Assembly: GCA_026184295.1 (NCBI GenBank)
Contig: JAHCJK010000049.1
Span: 1 to 33,846 of the forward strand
Source of the DNA: Planctomycetota bacterium
Lineage (GTDB): Bacteria; Planctomycetota; SZUA-567; H5-PLA8
DNA: 33,846 bases
Reading direction: 5' to 3'
Each line of letters starts with the position of its first letter. Position 1 is the stretch's first letter. The notes under the pieces were generated by a model, which was not told the origin of the DNA, searched no databases, and saw nothing but the letters and a program-made list of their open reading frames with translations. Of this stretch, positions 18,106 to 25,501 are shown piece by piece. Both the position numbers and the translations under genes were made by a program.

Positions 18106-18133
18106 TTGTCAGCCCAAGTGCGGTTCCTACAAT
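18106..18133 (+). promoter_or_regulatory. Sigma70-type promoter for the TIM-barrel/oxidoreductase unit
   Basis: TTGTCA (-35, five of six) at 18106-18111 and TACAAT (-10, five of six) at 18128-18133 are separated by 16 bases. They lie 55 bases before the ATG at 18188. This is the best housekeeping-type promoter seen in the window. Confidence 0.65.
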
Positions 18134-18187
18134 TCCGGCGTTCTGTCACATCCGCATACCAAAAGCGTCTGGCGAGGGGGGACGGCG

Positions 18188-19114
18188 ATGGCCGCGAAAC
18201 TCAAGAAGGGCATCAGCTACTGGTCGTTCGAAGGCGGCCTGGACGGCAAGGCCGACATCTCCAAGGTCCTGCGCGAAGCCAAGGCGCAGCGCTTCGACAG
18301 CGTGGAACTCTCCGTGCCCGGCGGCGCGATCACGCTCGATTCGACCGAGGCGCAGTGCAAGGAGATCGCGAAGGAAGCCGCGGGCGTCGGCGTCGAGATC
18401 AGCAGCGTCGCGACGGGCATGTACTGGGGCAAGCTCCCCACCAGCAGCAACGCGAGCGTGCGCAAAGAATCCATCGAGATCACGCAGAAAATCCTGCATA
18501 TCGCGAAGTGGCTCGGCACCGACGCGATGCTGTACATCCCCGGCGCCGTGGACGTCTTCTTCGATCCCAAGAGCGAGCACCTGCCGTACAAGGAATGCTG
18601 GAAGCGCGCGCAGGCGAGCCTGAAGGCGAGCGTCAAGACCGCCGAGAAGCTGAAGGTGAGCCTCTGCGTCGAGAACGTCTGGAACAAGTTCCTGCTCTCG
18701 CCGAACGACTACATCGCGTTCATCGACTCCTTTAAGAGCAACCAGGTGAAGGCGTACTTCGACGTCGGCAACGTGCGCCTGCTCGGCTTCCCCGAACACT
18801 GGATCGAGATGCTGGGCAAGAAGCGCCTGGGCCGCGTGCACTGGAAGGACTTCAAGTTCAAGTTCTTCGGCGGCGGCGAGACGGGCGAGGAAGGCAAGAT
18901 CGCCGAAGGCTGCCGCAAGATCGCCAAAGGCAGCGCCTGGGCCGGCGCGTACAGCTTCTGCGACCTCGGCGCCGGCGACGTCAACTGGCCGGCCGTCCTC
19001 AAGGCCTTCAAGAAGGTCGGCTACACCGGCTACTGCACCGCCGAAATGCTGCCGCCCGCGCCCGGCCTGGTGGCTCGCGTGAGCAAGGACATGGATAGGA
19101 TTCTGGGCCGCTAG
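18188..19114 (+). CDS. Sugar phosphate isomerase/epimerase-like TIM-barrel protein
   Basis: A 308-residue protein of the xylose-isomerase-like TIM-barrel (AP endonuclease 2) superfamily, which includes IolE, UlaE and hexulose-6-phosphate isomerase-like enzymes. Motifs seen: FDSVELSVPGGAI (strand 2 with the metal-ligand Glu), LCVENVWNKFLLSP (metal-ligand Glu in EN), KAYFDVGNVRLLG (metal-ligand Asp), GRVHWKDFKFKFFG (His/Asp ligand strand) and GYCTAEMLPP (final metal-ligand Glu). A GAGGGGGG purine run precedes the ATG at 18188, so the longer open frame was not used. The two adjacent oxidoreductases fit a polyol or sugar-acid pathway. The four-helix-bundle element begins six bases after its stop. 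Confidence 0.9.
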   Translation: MAAKLKKGISYWSFEGGLDGKADISKVLREAKAQRFDSVELSVPGGAITLDSTEAQCKEIAKEAAGVGVEISSVATGMYWGKLPTSSNASVRKESIEITQKILHIAKWLGTDAMLYIPGAVDVFFDPKSEHLPYKECWKRAQASLKASVKTAEKLKVSLCVENVWNKFLLSPNDYIAFIDSFKSNQVKAYFDVGNVRLLGFPEHWIEMLGKKRLGRVHWKDFKFKFFGGGETGEEGKIAEGCRKIAKGSAWAGAYSFCDLGAGDVNWPAVLKAFKKVGYTGYCTAEMLPPAPGLVARVSKDMDRILGR

Positions 19115-19119
19115 CGGAA

Positions 19120-19167
19120 AACAGAAAACGGCAAACGGCAATTCCAAACAAACGGAAAAAGCCAAAC
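19120..19167. repeat. Left arm of imperfect inverted repeat around the four-helix-bundle gene
   Basis: An A-rich, word-repetitive stretch built from AAACGG/AAAACGG units. Three blocks pair in reverse complement with 19571-19620, in mirrored order: AAC[A/T]GAAAACGG (19120-19131 with 19609-19620, 11 of 12), AAACAAACG (19146-19154 with 19584-19592, exact), and AAAAA plus CAAAC (19156-19167 with 19571-19583). The composition is sharply unlike the GC-rich flanks. Confidence 0.75.
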
Positions 19168-19177
19168 GGAAAATAGC

Positions 19178-19549
19178 TTGGCTGCGCAAGGCGGGAACGA
19201 GAAACCGACGTTTGATCTGGAAGAGCGGACCTTTCGGTTCGCCCAGGACGTGCGCGCATTCGTTAAGAAGTTGCCGAGAAACGTTTGCAACCTGGAGGAT
19301 GTTCGGCAACTGGTGCGCGCATCAGGATCGGTGGGCGCGAATTACATTGAAGCGAACGAGGGATTAGGCAAGAAGGACGCTCGCTTGCATTTGCGGATTG
19401 CGCGCAAGGAAGCCAAAGAAAGCCGATTTTACTTGAGGTTGCTGGATACGGGTGGCGATCGGAAGTTGGAGGCATGGCGCGAGGCGTTGGTGCGAGAATC
19501 GCGAGAGCTTACAAGCATTCTAAGTGCCATGGTGAAGAAGGCGGAGTAG
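19178..19549 (+). CDS. Four-helix-bundle protein (23S rRNA intervening-sequence protein family)
   Basis: A 123-residue protein of the four-helix-bundle/23S rRNA IVP family (TIGR02436 type). Family landmarks are clear: FDLEERTFRFAQDVRAFVKKL, then ASGSVGANYIEANEGLGKKD, then HLRIARKEAKESRFYLRLL. Members occur inside 23S rRNA intervening sequences or as stand-alone genes; the pentameric bundle is basic and related to the Avd accessory protein of diversity-generating retroelements. Its activity is unknown. There is no ATG; TTG at 19178 is the likely start and gives a normal N-terminus, but the ribosome binding site is poor. The codon usage is visibly less GC-biased than in neighbours. The gene lies between inverted A/T-rich repeats and splits what looks like an isomerase-oxidoreductase operon, which suggests insertion. 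Confidence 0.93.
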   Translation: MAAQGGNEKPTFDLEERTFRFAQDVRAFVKKLPRNVCNLEDVRQLVRASGSVGANYIEANEGLGKKDARLHLRIARKEAKESRFYLRLLDTGGDRKLEAWREALVRESRELTSILSAMVKKAE

Positions 19550-19570
19550 GCCAGCGCTGCCCAAATTGAT

Positions 19571-19620
19571 GTTTGCAGTTTTTCGTTTGTTTGAAGTTTG
19601 AAGACTTTCCGTTTTCAGTT
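19571..19620. repeat. Right arm of imperfect inverted repeat around the four-helix-bundle gene
   Basis: A T-rich stretch that is the mirrored reverse complement of the left arm at 19120-19167, with three matching blocks and a diverged middle. It begins 21 bases after the four-helix-bundle stop and ends 37 bases before the next start codon. If transcribed through, the two arms could pair and loop out the gene. Confidence 0.75.
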
Positions 19621-19657
19621 TGGATCCGCATCGGTTGGCACTTTCCGGGAGAAACCA

Positions 19658-20704
19658 ATGGCGATCAGGGTCGGACTCGTCGGCGTCGGCTTTATGGGCA
19701 AAACCCATGCCGACATTTACCTGAAGAACTCGAAGGCGAAGCTGGTGGCGTTCTGCGACCAGGACGCCAAGAAGGCCGCGGGGGACTGGTCCGGCGGCGG
19801 CGGGAACCTGGGCGACGCGAAGGACAAGGCGTTCGATCCGAAGAGCCTGCGTTCCCACAAGACGCCCGAGGACCTCTTCGCCGATCCCGAGGTCGATCTC
19901 GTCGATATCACGCTGCCGACCTACCTGCACGCCAAGTACGTCATCAAGGCGCTCGCGGCGGGCAAGCACGTCCTCTGCGAAAAGCCCCTGAGCACCGACC
20001 TGAAGGAATCCAAGGCCGTCGTCGCCGCGGCGAAGAAGGCCAAGGGCAAACTGATGGTCGCGCAGTGCATGCGCTTCTGGCCCGAATGGGAATGGCTCAA
20101 GGAAGCGGTGGCCACCAAGCGCTACGGCAAGGTCCACAGCGCGGTCTTCCGCCGCTTCGCCAGCACGCCCACCTGGACCTGGGACAACTGGATTCTCAAC
20201 GCCAAGCTCTCCGGCTCGGCGCTCTTCGACCTGCACATCCACGACACCGACTTCGTGCGCTTCGTCTTCGGCGAACCGAAGGCCGTCTTCACGCGCGGCA
20301 ACGGCGGGAAGGCCACCAAGAGCGGCATCGACCACGTCGTGACGAGCTACGTCTATCCGAACAAGTCGCTGCTGGTCAGCGCCGAAGGCGGCTGGAACGC
20401 GGATCCGAGCTACGGGTTCACCATGCGCTACACGGTGGTCTTCGAGAAGGCGACCGTGGACTTCGACCTGGGACGCGAAGGCAAGGTCCTGCTCCTGCAC
20501 AAGGCCGGCGCGAAGGAAGCCGAGGTCGTGAAGTGTCGCGCGAGCACCGGCTGGGCCGACGAGATCGCGTACTTCGTCGAATGCCTGGAAAAGGGCTCGA
20601 CGCCGAAGGTGACGACGCCGCAGGACGCCGCCCGCAGCGTGGCGCTCTGCCATGCCGAACTGAAGTCGCTCAAGACGGGCAAGGTGGTGGCGTTCAAGCC
20701 GTAG
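19658..20704 (+). CDS. Gfo/Idh/MocA family oxidoreductase (second copy)
   Basis: A 348-residue NAD(P)-dependent oxidoreductase. The Rossmann motif VGVGFMG has its glycines at 9, 11 and 14. CEKPLSTD lies at 107-114, and SALFDLHIHDTDFVRFVFG carries the substrate/metal-site His and Asp residues. MRFWPEWEWLKEAV is typical of inositol-2-dehydrogenase-like members. A GGGAG six bases before the ATG at 19658 sets the start. It is clearly diverged from the oxidoreductase at 15872, so it probably uses a different substrate or catalyses the reverse step. Such pairs often oxidise and reduce intermediates on either side of an epimerisation. It is followed after 46 bases by the amidohydrolase pair. Confidence 0.92.
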   Translation: MAIRVGLVGVGFMGKTHADIYLKNSKAKLVAFCDQDAKKAAGDWSGGGGNLGDAKDKAFDPKSLRSHKTPEDLFADPEVDLVDITLPTYLHAKYVIKALAAGKHVLCEKPLSTDLKESKAVVAAAKKAKGKLMVAQCMRFWPEWEWLKEAVATKRYGKVHSAVFRRFASTPTWTWDNWILNAKLSGSALFDLHIHDTDFVRFVFGEPKAVFTRGNGGKATKSGIDHVVTSYVYPNKSLLVSAEGGWNADPSYGFTMRYTVVFEKATVDFDLGREGKVLLLHKAGAKEAEVVKCRASTGWADEIAYFVECLEKGSTPKVTTPQDAARSVALCHAELKSLKTGKVVAFKP

Positions 20705-20750
20705 GCCGGCCGCGCACGCAAGCCTGAGCGCGGCAGTGGAGGGGCGTCCG

Positions 20751-21518
20751 ATGCGCTGCATCGACATCCACACCCACCTCGGCACGCCGGGCAGCGTCCC
20801 GTCGCCCGGCGAGATGGCCACGATGATGCGCCTGGCGAAGCGCCAGGGCATCGAACGCGTCGTCGCGCTCGGCAACCTGGGCTCCGACGGACCGACGCCC
20901 ACCCAAGATCAGATCCGCGCGATCAACGACAACACGCTCGCCGCGATGCGGGCGCATCCGGCGTTCTTTGCCGGCTTCTGCTACCTCAATCCGGCACACG
21001 ACGCGGCCTTCTCGCTCGGCGAGATCGAACGCTGCGTGGTCCGCGGCGGGATGCGCGGGCTGAAATTCTGGATCGCGGTGCGCGCCACCGACCGGTGCCA
21101 CGACCCGCTGATGGACCGCGCGCGGGAACTCGGCATACCGATCCTTTACCACGCCTGGTACAAGCAGACCGACCAGGGCGCGGGCGAATCGACGCCGGCC
21201 GAGATCGCCGATCTCGCGCGCCGCTTCCCTCAGGTCACGATCGTGATGGCGCACCTGACCGGCGACGGCGAACGCGGGGTGCTCGACATCCTCGAATGCC
21301 CCAACGTCCTGATCGATACATCCGGCGGGCAGCCCGAATCCGGCCTGGTCGAATACGCGGTGCGGCGCCTCGACGCGGAGCGCGTCATTTACGGGTCCGA
21401 CTGGCCGATTCGCGACTTCGCCGTGCAGGTCGCGCGCGTCGTGGACGCGCGGCTGACCGGCGCACAGCGCGAGCAGGTGCTCTTCCGCAACGCGCAGCGC
21501 ATCCTGGGGAGCGCCTGA
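20751..21518 (+). CDS. Amidohydrolase family protein (metal-dependent hydrolase or decarboxylase)
   Basis: A 255-residue TIM-barrel amidohydrolase of the amidohydrolase-2 type. MRCIDIHTHLG supplies the metal-binding HxH (His7, His9). GMRGLKFWIA, PILYHAWY (strand-5-type His), IVMAHLTG (second His) and VIYGSDWPIRD (catalytic Asp) complete the usual set, so it is probably an active metalloenzyme. The frame also opens with GTG at 20736, but GGAGGGG ends six bases before ATG 20751, which fixes the start there. Its TGA is immediately followed by the ATG of the next gene, so the two are translationally coupled. The family includes lactonases and decarboxylases, which would fit after an oxidoreductase. 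The substrate is unknown. Confidence 0.88.
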   Translation: MRCIDIHTHLGTPGSVPSPGEMATMMRLAKRQGIERVVALGNLGSDGPTPTQDQIRAINDNTLAAMRAHPAFFAGFCYLNPAHDAAFSLGEIERCVVRGGMRGLKFWIAVRATDRCHDPLMDRARELGIPILYHAWYKQTDQGAGESTPAEIADLARRFPQVTIVMAHLTGDGERGVLDILECPNVLIDTSGGQPESGLVEYAVRRLDAERVIYGSDWPIRDFAVQVARVVDARLTGAQREQVLFRNAQRILGSA

Positions 21519-22283
21519 ATGAGCGGCCTCGTCGACACCAGCGCCTTTTGCGGCCATTGGCCCTTCCGGCGGCTCGAATGTTCCGTGCCCGCGGACTTGA
21601 AGGCGCGGTGGACGGACCTCGGCATTCGCGAAGCCTGGGTCGCGCCGTTTGAAGGCGTGCTCTACCAGGATCCGCAGACCGCGAACGAGGCCCTGGCCGA
21701 GGCGCTGCGCGGCGACCCCTTCTTTGTCCAGGCCGGCGCGATCGATCTCACGCAGCCGGCGTGGCGGCACGACGCCGAGGCCTGCGTGAAGGACCTTGGC
21801 TGCGGTCTGATCAAGCTCTTTCCGTCGTACCACCGATTCGAACTCGGCGACGCGCGCGCGGACGAACTCGCCGCATGGGCCGCCGAGGCTCGCGTGCCCG
21901 TTTGCGTGCAACTGCGCATGCAGGATGAACGCGGCCACCACCCGCTCGTCAAGGTGCCCGCGGTCAAGCCCGAGGACCTCGCGGCGTGGGCGCAGCGCTG
22001 CCCGCGAACGCGCTTTCTCGCCTGCGGCGGATACCTGGGCGATCTGAAAAAGCTCGCCGGGCTCGCGAACCTGTGGGCGGAGACCTCTTTCGTCGAGAAC
22101 GGGAACTCGCTGCCAGCCGCGATGGAAGCCTTCGGCGCCGAACGGCTGGTCTTTGCCACCCACGGGCCGCTGTATTATCCGGGCGCGGGCGCCGCAAAGG
22201 TCGCCGCGGACGAGCAGGACGTCCCTTCGGCGGTGCAGGATGCGGTGTGGAGCGGCAACGCGGCGCGGCTGCGCGCGTTTTAG
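21519..22283 (+). CDS. Amidohydrolase-like protein lacking the usual metal-binding HxH
   Basis: A 254-residue TIM-barrel protein related to the preceding amidohydrolase. The start, GLVDTSAFCGHWPFRRLE, aligns with the IDxHxH region of active relatives but keeps no HxH; the GxWPFR pattern marks a known divergent branch. Further landmarks are CGLIKLFPSYHRFEL, PVCVQLRMQDERGHH and ERLVFATHGPLYYPG, the last replacing the YGSDWP of the active enzyme. It may be a non-catalytic partner or an enzyme with a different metal site. Its ATG directly follows the TGA of the upstream gene, with GGGGAG just before, so a two-subunit complex is plausible. Its stop overlaps the convergent gene by four bases. Confidence 0.82.
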   Translation: MSGLVDTSAFCGHWPFRRLECSVPADLKARWTDLGIREAWVAPFEGVLYQDPQTANEALAEALRGDPFFVQAGAIDLTQPAWRHDAEACVKDLGCGLIKLFPSYHRFELGDARADELAAWAAEARVPVCVQLRMQDERGHHPLVKVPAVKPEDLAAWAQRCPRTRFLACGGYLGDLKKLAGLANLWAETSFVENGNSLPAAMEAFGAERLVFATHGPLYYPGAGAAKVAADEQDVPSAVQDAVWSGNAARLRAF

Positions 22284-23515
22284 ATCACGAAGGGTTGAAG
22301 CTGAGGCTTGGAGTGCACGCGCAGGTCGGGCGTGTGCTTTTTCAGGATCAGGCGTCCCTTTAGCTTGGCGAAGACGAATTCCTCCACGCGCATATTGCAG
22401 AAGAGCACGTGGCGGTAAAAGCTGTTGTACAGGTCTCCCACAAAATAAATGCGCGGCTTCAGGCGGTTGTACACCAGCGTGTAGATCGCGGCGCTGATGC
22501 CGATGGCCACCTGCGCGCAGGTCGCGTTGGTGCCGATGGTCGCTTCGTTGGAGATGCTGTTGAGGTAGTAGACGCGTTTGCGGTCGTATTCGAGGCAGGC
22601 GCCGATCAGGTCGGTGCCGGCCAGCTTCAGGCCCAGGTTGTCGCCCAGCGCCAGGTCGGTCTCGTTCAGGTAGCCGCGCTTGCGCAGCTGCTGCTGCAGG
22701 AAGCGGATCGTGCGCTGGTCGATGGCGTAGATAAAGCGCGAGTTGAGGTTGTACTTCCGCGCGAGCGTCAGGTTTTCCTCGTGCAGGATCAGCATGCCGT
22801 GCGGGTACTTCTTCATCGGCATGACGGGTTCCATGATCGAGCGCATCGGGACCTGGTTCATGATCGCGCAGGAGTCGCGGAAGACCACCTGGCTGCCCTT
22901 CGCGTAGCCGGTGGGATTCCAGGCGGCCTCGGTGAGGAACTCCTTCTTCGACCAGGTGACCAGCGGTTCCCATTTTCCGCGCGGGCGCGAGGTGTCGTAT
23001 TCGAAGTGGATCACTTCGTCGGGCACGCCGAAGTGTTCGATGCCGTGGCGCACCCACATGTTCACCGCGCCGGGGTTCATCCCCGCGCAGAGAATGTGAG
23101 GCGCCTTGGTGGGCAGCTTGCGGATCGGGTGCAGGGTCTGGACGAGTTCCTCGACGGTCAGGTCCTTGTCGCTCAGGCAGGTGTTGACGTAGCTGATGCC
23201 GAGGTCTTCGGTGGCCTTCAGCGTCGGGAGCGTGTCCGTGTCGGTGACGTCGAGCACGATGTCGATGCGGTTCTTGCGCAGGATGCTTTGGTATTCGTGC
23301 TGGTTGCCGGGCAGGCTGAGTTTCTGGCGGATGAAGCGGTAGTCGAGGCGGTCGTGTTCGAGCGTCGGGTCGGAGAGTACGCGGCGGTTCTTGTCGAGCA
23401 GGACGAGGCGTCCGAAGTGCGGCCGGCGCCCGCCCAGCCGGCGGAGAAAGGCGCGCGCGACGCTGCCCGACGCGCCGAGCACCAGAAGATTAGGCCTGTT
23501 CTTCCGTCGCTTCAA
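22280..23515 (-). CDS. Saccharopine dehydrogenase/homospermidine synthase-like oxidoreductase
   Basis: A 411-residue NAD(P)-dependent protein. The Rossmann start LLVLGASGSVARAFLRRL has glycines at 14 and 17. Acidic strands follow (LVLLDKNRRV, IVLDVTDTDTLPT), then YVNTCLSD and ILCAGMNPGAVNMWVRHG. The GMNPG motif and its surroundings recall homospermidine synthase and saccharopine dehydrogenase-like proteins, which condense or cleave amine-carbonyl adducts in polyamine or lysine metabolism. A specific activity cannot be assigned. The start is TTG at 23515, supported by a GGAG six bases upstream and a stop codon 13 codons further up; no ATG is available. The gene stands alone on the minus strand and shares four bases (TTAG) with the convergent amidohydrolase-like gene. 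Confidence 0.82.
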   Translation of the reverse strand: MKRRKNRPNLLVLGASGSVARAFLRRLGGRRPHFGRLVLLDKNRRVLSDPTLEHDRLDYRFIRQKLSLPGNQHEYQSILRKNRIDIVLDVTDTDTLPTLKATEDLGISYVNTCLSDKDLTVEELVQTLHPIRKLPTKAPHILCAGMNPGAVNMWVRHGIEHFGVPDEVIHFEYDTSRPRGKWEPLVTWSKKEFLTEAAWNPTGYAKGSQVVFRDSCAIMNQVPMRSIMEPVMPMKKYPHGMLILHEENLTLARKYNLNSRFIYAIDQRTIRFLQQQLRKRGYLNETDLALGDNLGLKLAGTDLIGACLEYDRKRVYYLNSISNEATIGTNATCAQVAIGISAAIYTLVYNRLKPRIYFVGDLYNSFYRHVLFCNMRVEEFVFAKLKGRLILKKHTPDLRVHSKPQLQPFVI

Positions 23516-23836
23516 TGAAGGCTCCGTCCCTTGGCAGGGGAACGAGGGGATTCCTTAAAGGTTATTCTTGGACCTTATGATCCATTTTTTCGCCGGTGTG
23601 TAAAGGATGGGTGTGCGCGGCGGAACGTTTCTCGGAAGGCGAGGGCGAGCCGGACGAAGCAACTTCCATAAAGCGCTTTGCCTGAGCCAAGATAAACCGA
23701 CAAGAATGAAACACGGACGGCGCGATGGCGTCTCGAATGTCCGTTGGTTTTGTGCCGCGATAGCATACCCTTAACCCGAAAGAACCAAGCCTTTTAGCTT
23801 AAATCTATGGAGCAGGTCCAAATACCCGGAGTACGT
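23516..23836. other. Divergent intergenic region before the ABC/Bat operon
   Basis: About 320 bases with no convincing gene. A 63-codon minus-strand frame exists but has no family features. The composition is more AT-rich than the flanks, as expected for a region holding two divergent promoters, but I could not find a -35/-10 pair with good spacing in either direction. The permease frame opens at ATG 23807, which lacks a ribosome binding site. Confidence 0.5.
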
Positions 23837-25501
23837 ATGCGCCGTCCGTCCACCCGAGTCGGGATCGTTCACGCGGTCCTGGCCGCCACGATGCTCGTCC
23901 CGCTGGCGCTCAGCTTCTCCGGAGGCGGCTCGTTTGCGGACGTGTACCTGACGACCGATCCCGGCGCGGCCACCAGCCGGCGCATGCTCCTTTTTGAAGC
24001 GCTGGCGCGCAGTTCGTGGATCGGGCTGGGCGCGTGCGCGGTGGCGCTGGCCTTCGGCATCCCGGCGGCGTGGCTGCTCTCGCGGCGCAAGCGCACGCTC
24101 TTCTTCCTGGCGCTCTGCGCGCTGCCCCTGGCGCTCGCGCCGTCGGTGGCCGTCAGCGGCTGGCTGGAATGGTGGTCGGTGGCGATGCGCGGGCTCGGCG
24201 GCGCGCGCCCCGAACTGACCAGTGCCTTCCGCCAGATGCCCGCGGGGGGGATGACGGGCATGGGCCCGCTCTTCTCGATTCCCGGCGTGGCGCTGGTGCT
24301 GGGTCTGGGGCTCTGGCCCATCGTCGCCTTCGAACTCTGGCCCGCCTTCATCCGCGCGCGCGGCGATGCCTACGAATCCGCGCTGTTGGCGGGATCGCCC
24401 GCCAAGGCCTTCTTCCGCGTTGCACTGCCGATGGCCCGCGGGGAACTCGCGGCCGGCGCCCTGCTGGTCTTCCTGCTCGCGGCGAGCGACTTCACCGTCA
24501 GTTCGCTCCTTTTAGTGCGCACGCTGCCGATCGAGGTCCACGATTACCTTTCGCTGGGCAAGGCCGGGAGCGCCGCGTGGGCCGCCCTGCCGCTGGTGCT
24601 GCTGATCGGCACGGCCGCGGCGCTGCTCTCCCGCGTGCACGCGCGGGACGCGCAGGCGTCGGAACACACGGGCGGCGCGCGCGAGGCACAGGTGACCTCG
24701 GGAAGCCGCTGGGGCGCCGCGATCCTGGCACTCGGGCTGGGGATGGGCTTCGTCTTTCCGCTGGCCGGGTGCGTGGTGGGCGTGATGGACAGCGCGGTCT
24801 CGTGGTCGCACGCGTTCAAGGCCGGGCTCGAACCGCTGGGCGTCTCGCTGCGGCTTTCCATCGCGGCCGCGATCGTGGCGATGCTCCTGGCCGCCGCGCG
24901 GATCGTGCTGTGGCCGAACATGCGCGCCCGCACGCTGAACGTAGCGGGGCTGCTCGTGCTCGTCGTGCCCGGGACGTTTCTCGCCAGCGGGCTCTTGAAC
25001 CTCGGCACGGGCCTGGCCATGCACGCGTCGGGCCCGTTCGAATGGGTGGCGCAGGCCATGCCGGCGGGGATGTTGATGGCGTTCGGCTATGTGCTGCGCT
25101 TCGTCTACATCCCGATGCGCCTGGCCGAAGAGGGCCTGCGCACGCTCGATCCGGCCACGCTAGAGACGGCGGAACTGGCGGGCCAGTCGGGTCTCATGCA
25201 GGGCCTGGGGGTCGCGCTGCCGCAGTTGTGGGGCCATCTGCTCGCGGCGGAGATGCTCGTCTTCGTGCTCGCGCTGGGCGATCTGCCCGTCTCGGATACG
25301 CTCGCGCCGCCCGGAGCGGTGCCGGTGAGCGTCTGGTTGTTTCAACAGCAGCATTTGGGCTACACGGAAGCGGTTTTCGGGCTAAGTTTGCTCGTGGGCG
25401 CGGCGGCGGCGGCGGGGCTGCTGGGTTCGGGGCTGCTGGGCACGGCGCTGCGCAAGCTGGGGACGCGCCGCTGGGACGCGTGGGCGGGGGGAGGAGCGTG
25501 A
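23837..25501 (+). CDS. ABC transporter permease, fused two-half type (iron/thiamine-like)
   Basis: A 554-residue inner-membrane permease of the binding-protein-dependent type, with two homologous halves of about six membrane segments each, like FbpB/SfuB/ThiP. Each half ends with an EAA-type coupling loop: YESALLAGSPAKAFFRVALP at about 178-197, and ETAELAGQSGLMQGLGVALP from about 443. FbpB-type permeases usually import ferric iron and ThiP imports thiamine; the cargo here is not decidable. ATG 23837 was chosen over 23807 because CCCGGAG lies six bases before it. Its TGA overlaps the GTG of the ATPase gene (GTGA). No substrate-binding protein gene is adjacent. Confidence 0.9.
   Translation: MRRPSTRVGIVHAVLAATMLVPLALSFSGGGSFADVYLTTDPGAATSRRMLLFEALARSSWIGLGACAVALAFGIPAAWLLSRRKRTLFFLALCALPLALAPSVAVSGWLEWWSVAMRGLGGARPELTSAFRQMPAGGMTGMGPLFSIPGVALVLGLGLWPIVAFELWPAFIRARGDAYESALLAGSPAKAFFRVALPMARGELAAGALLVFLLAASDFTVSSLLLVRTLPIEVHDYLSLGKAGSAAWAALPLVLLIGTAAALLSRVHARDAQASEHTGGAREAQVTSGSRWGAAILALGLGMGFVFPLAGCVVGVMDSAVSWSHAFKAGLEPLGVSLRLSIAAAIVAMLLAAARIVLWPNMRARTLNVAGLLVLVVPGTFLASGLLNLGTGLAMHASGPFEWVAQAMPAGMLMAFGYVLRFVYIPMRLAEEGLRTLDPATLETAELAGQSGLMQGLGVALPQLWGHLLAAEMLVFVLALGDLPVSDTLAPPGAVPVSVWLFQQQHLGYTEAVFGLSLLVGAAAAAGLLGSGLLGTALRKLGTRRWDAWAGGGA

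Noticed and set aside
19178..19549. A diversity-generating retroelement, because the four-helix-bundle family includes the accessory protein Avd
   Set aside because: No reverse transcriptase gene, template repeat or variable repeat is visible nearby; the flanking repeats are A/T-rich inverted arms, not adenine-mutagenised copies of coding sequence.
23575..23766. A 63-codon minus-strand frame in the spacer before the permease
   Set aside because: Basic, low-information sequence with no motif or ribosome binding site; more likely a leader or promoter region.
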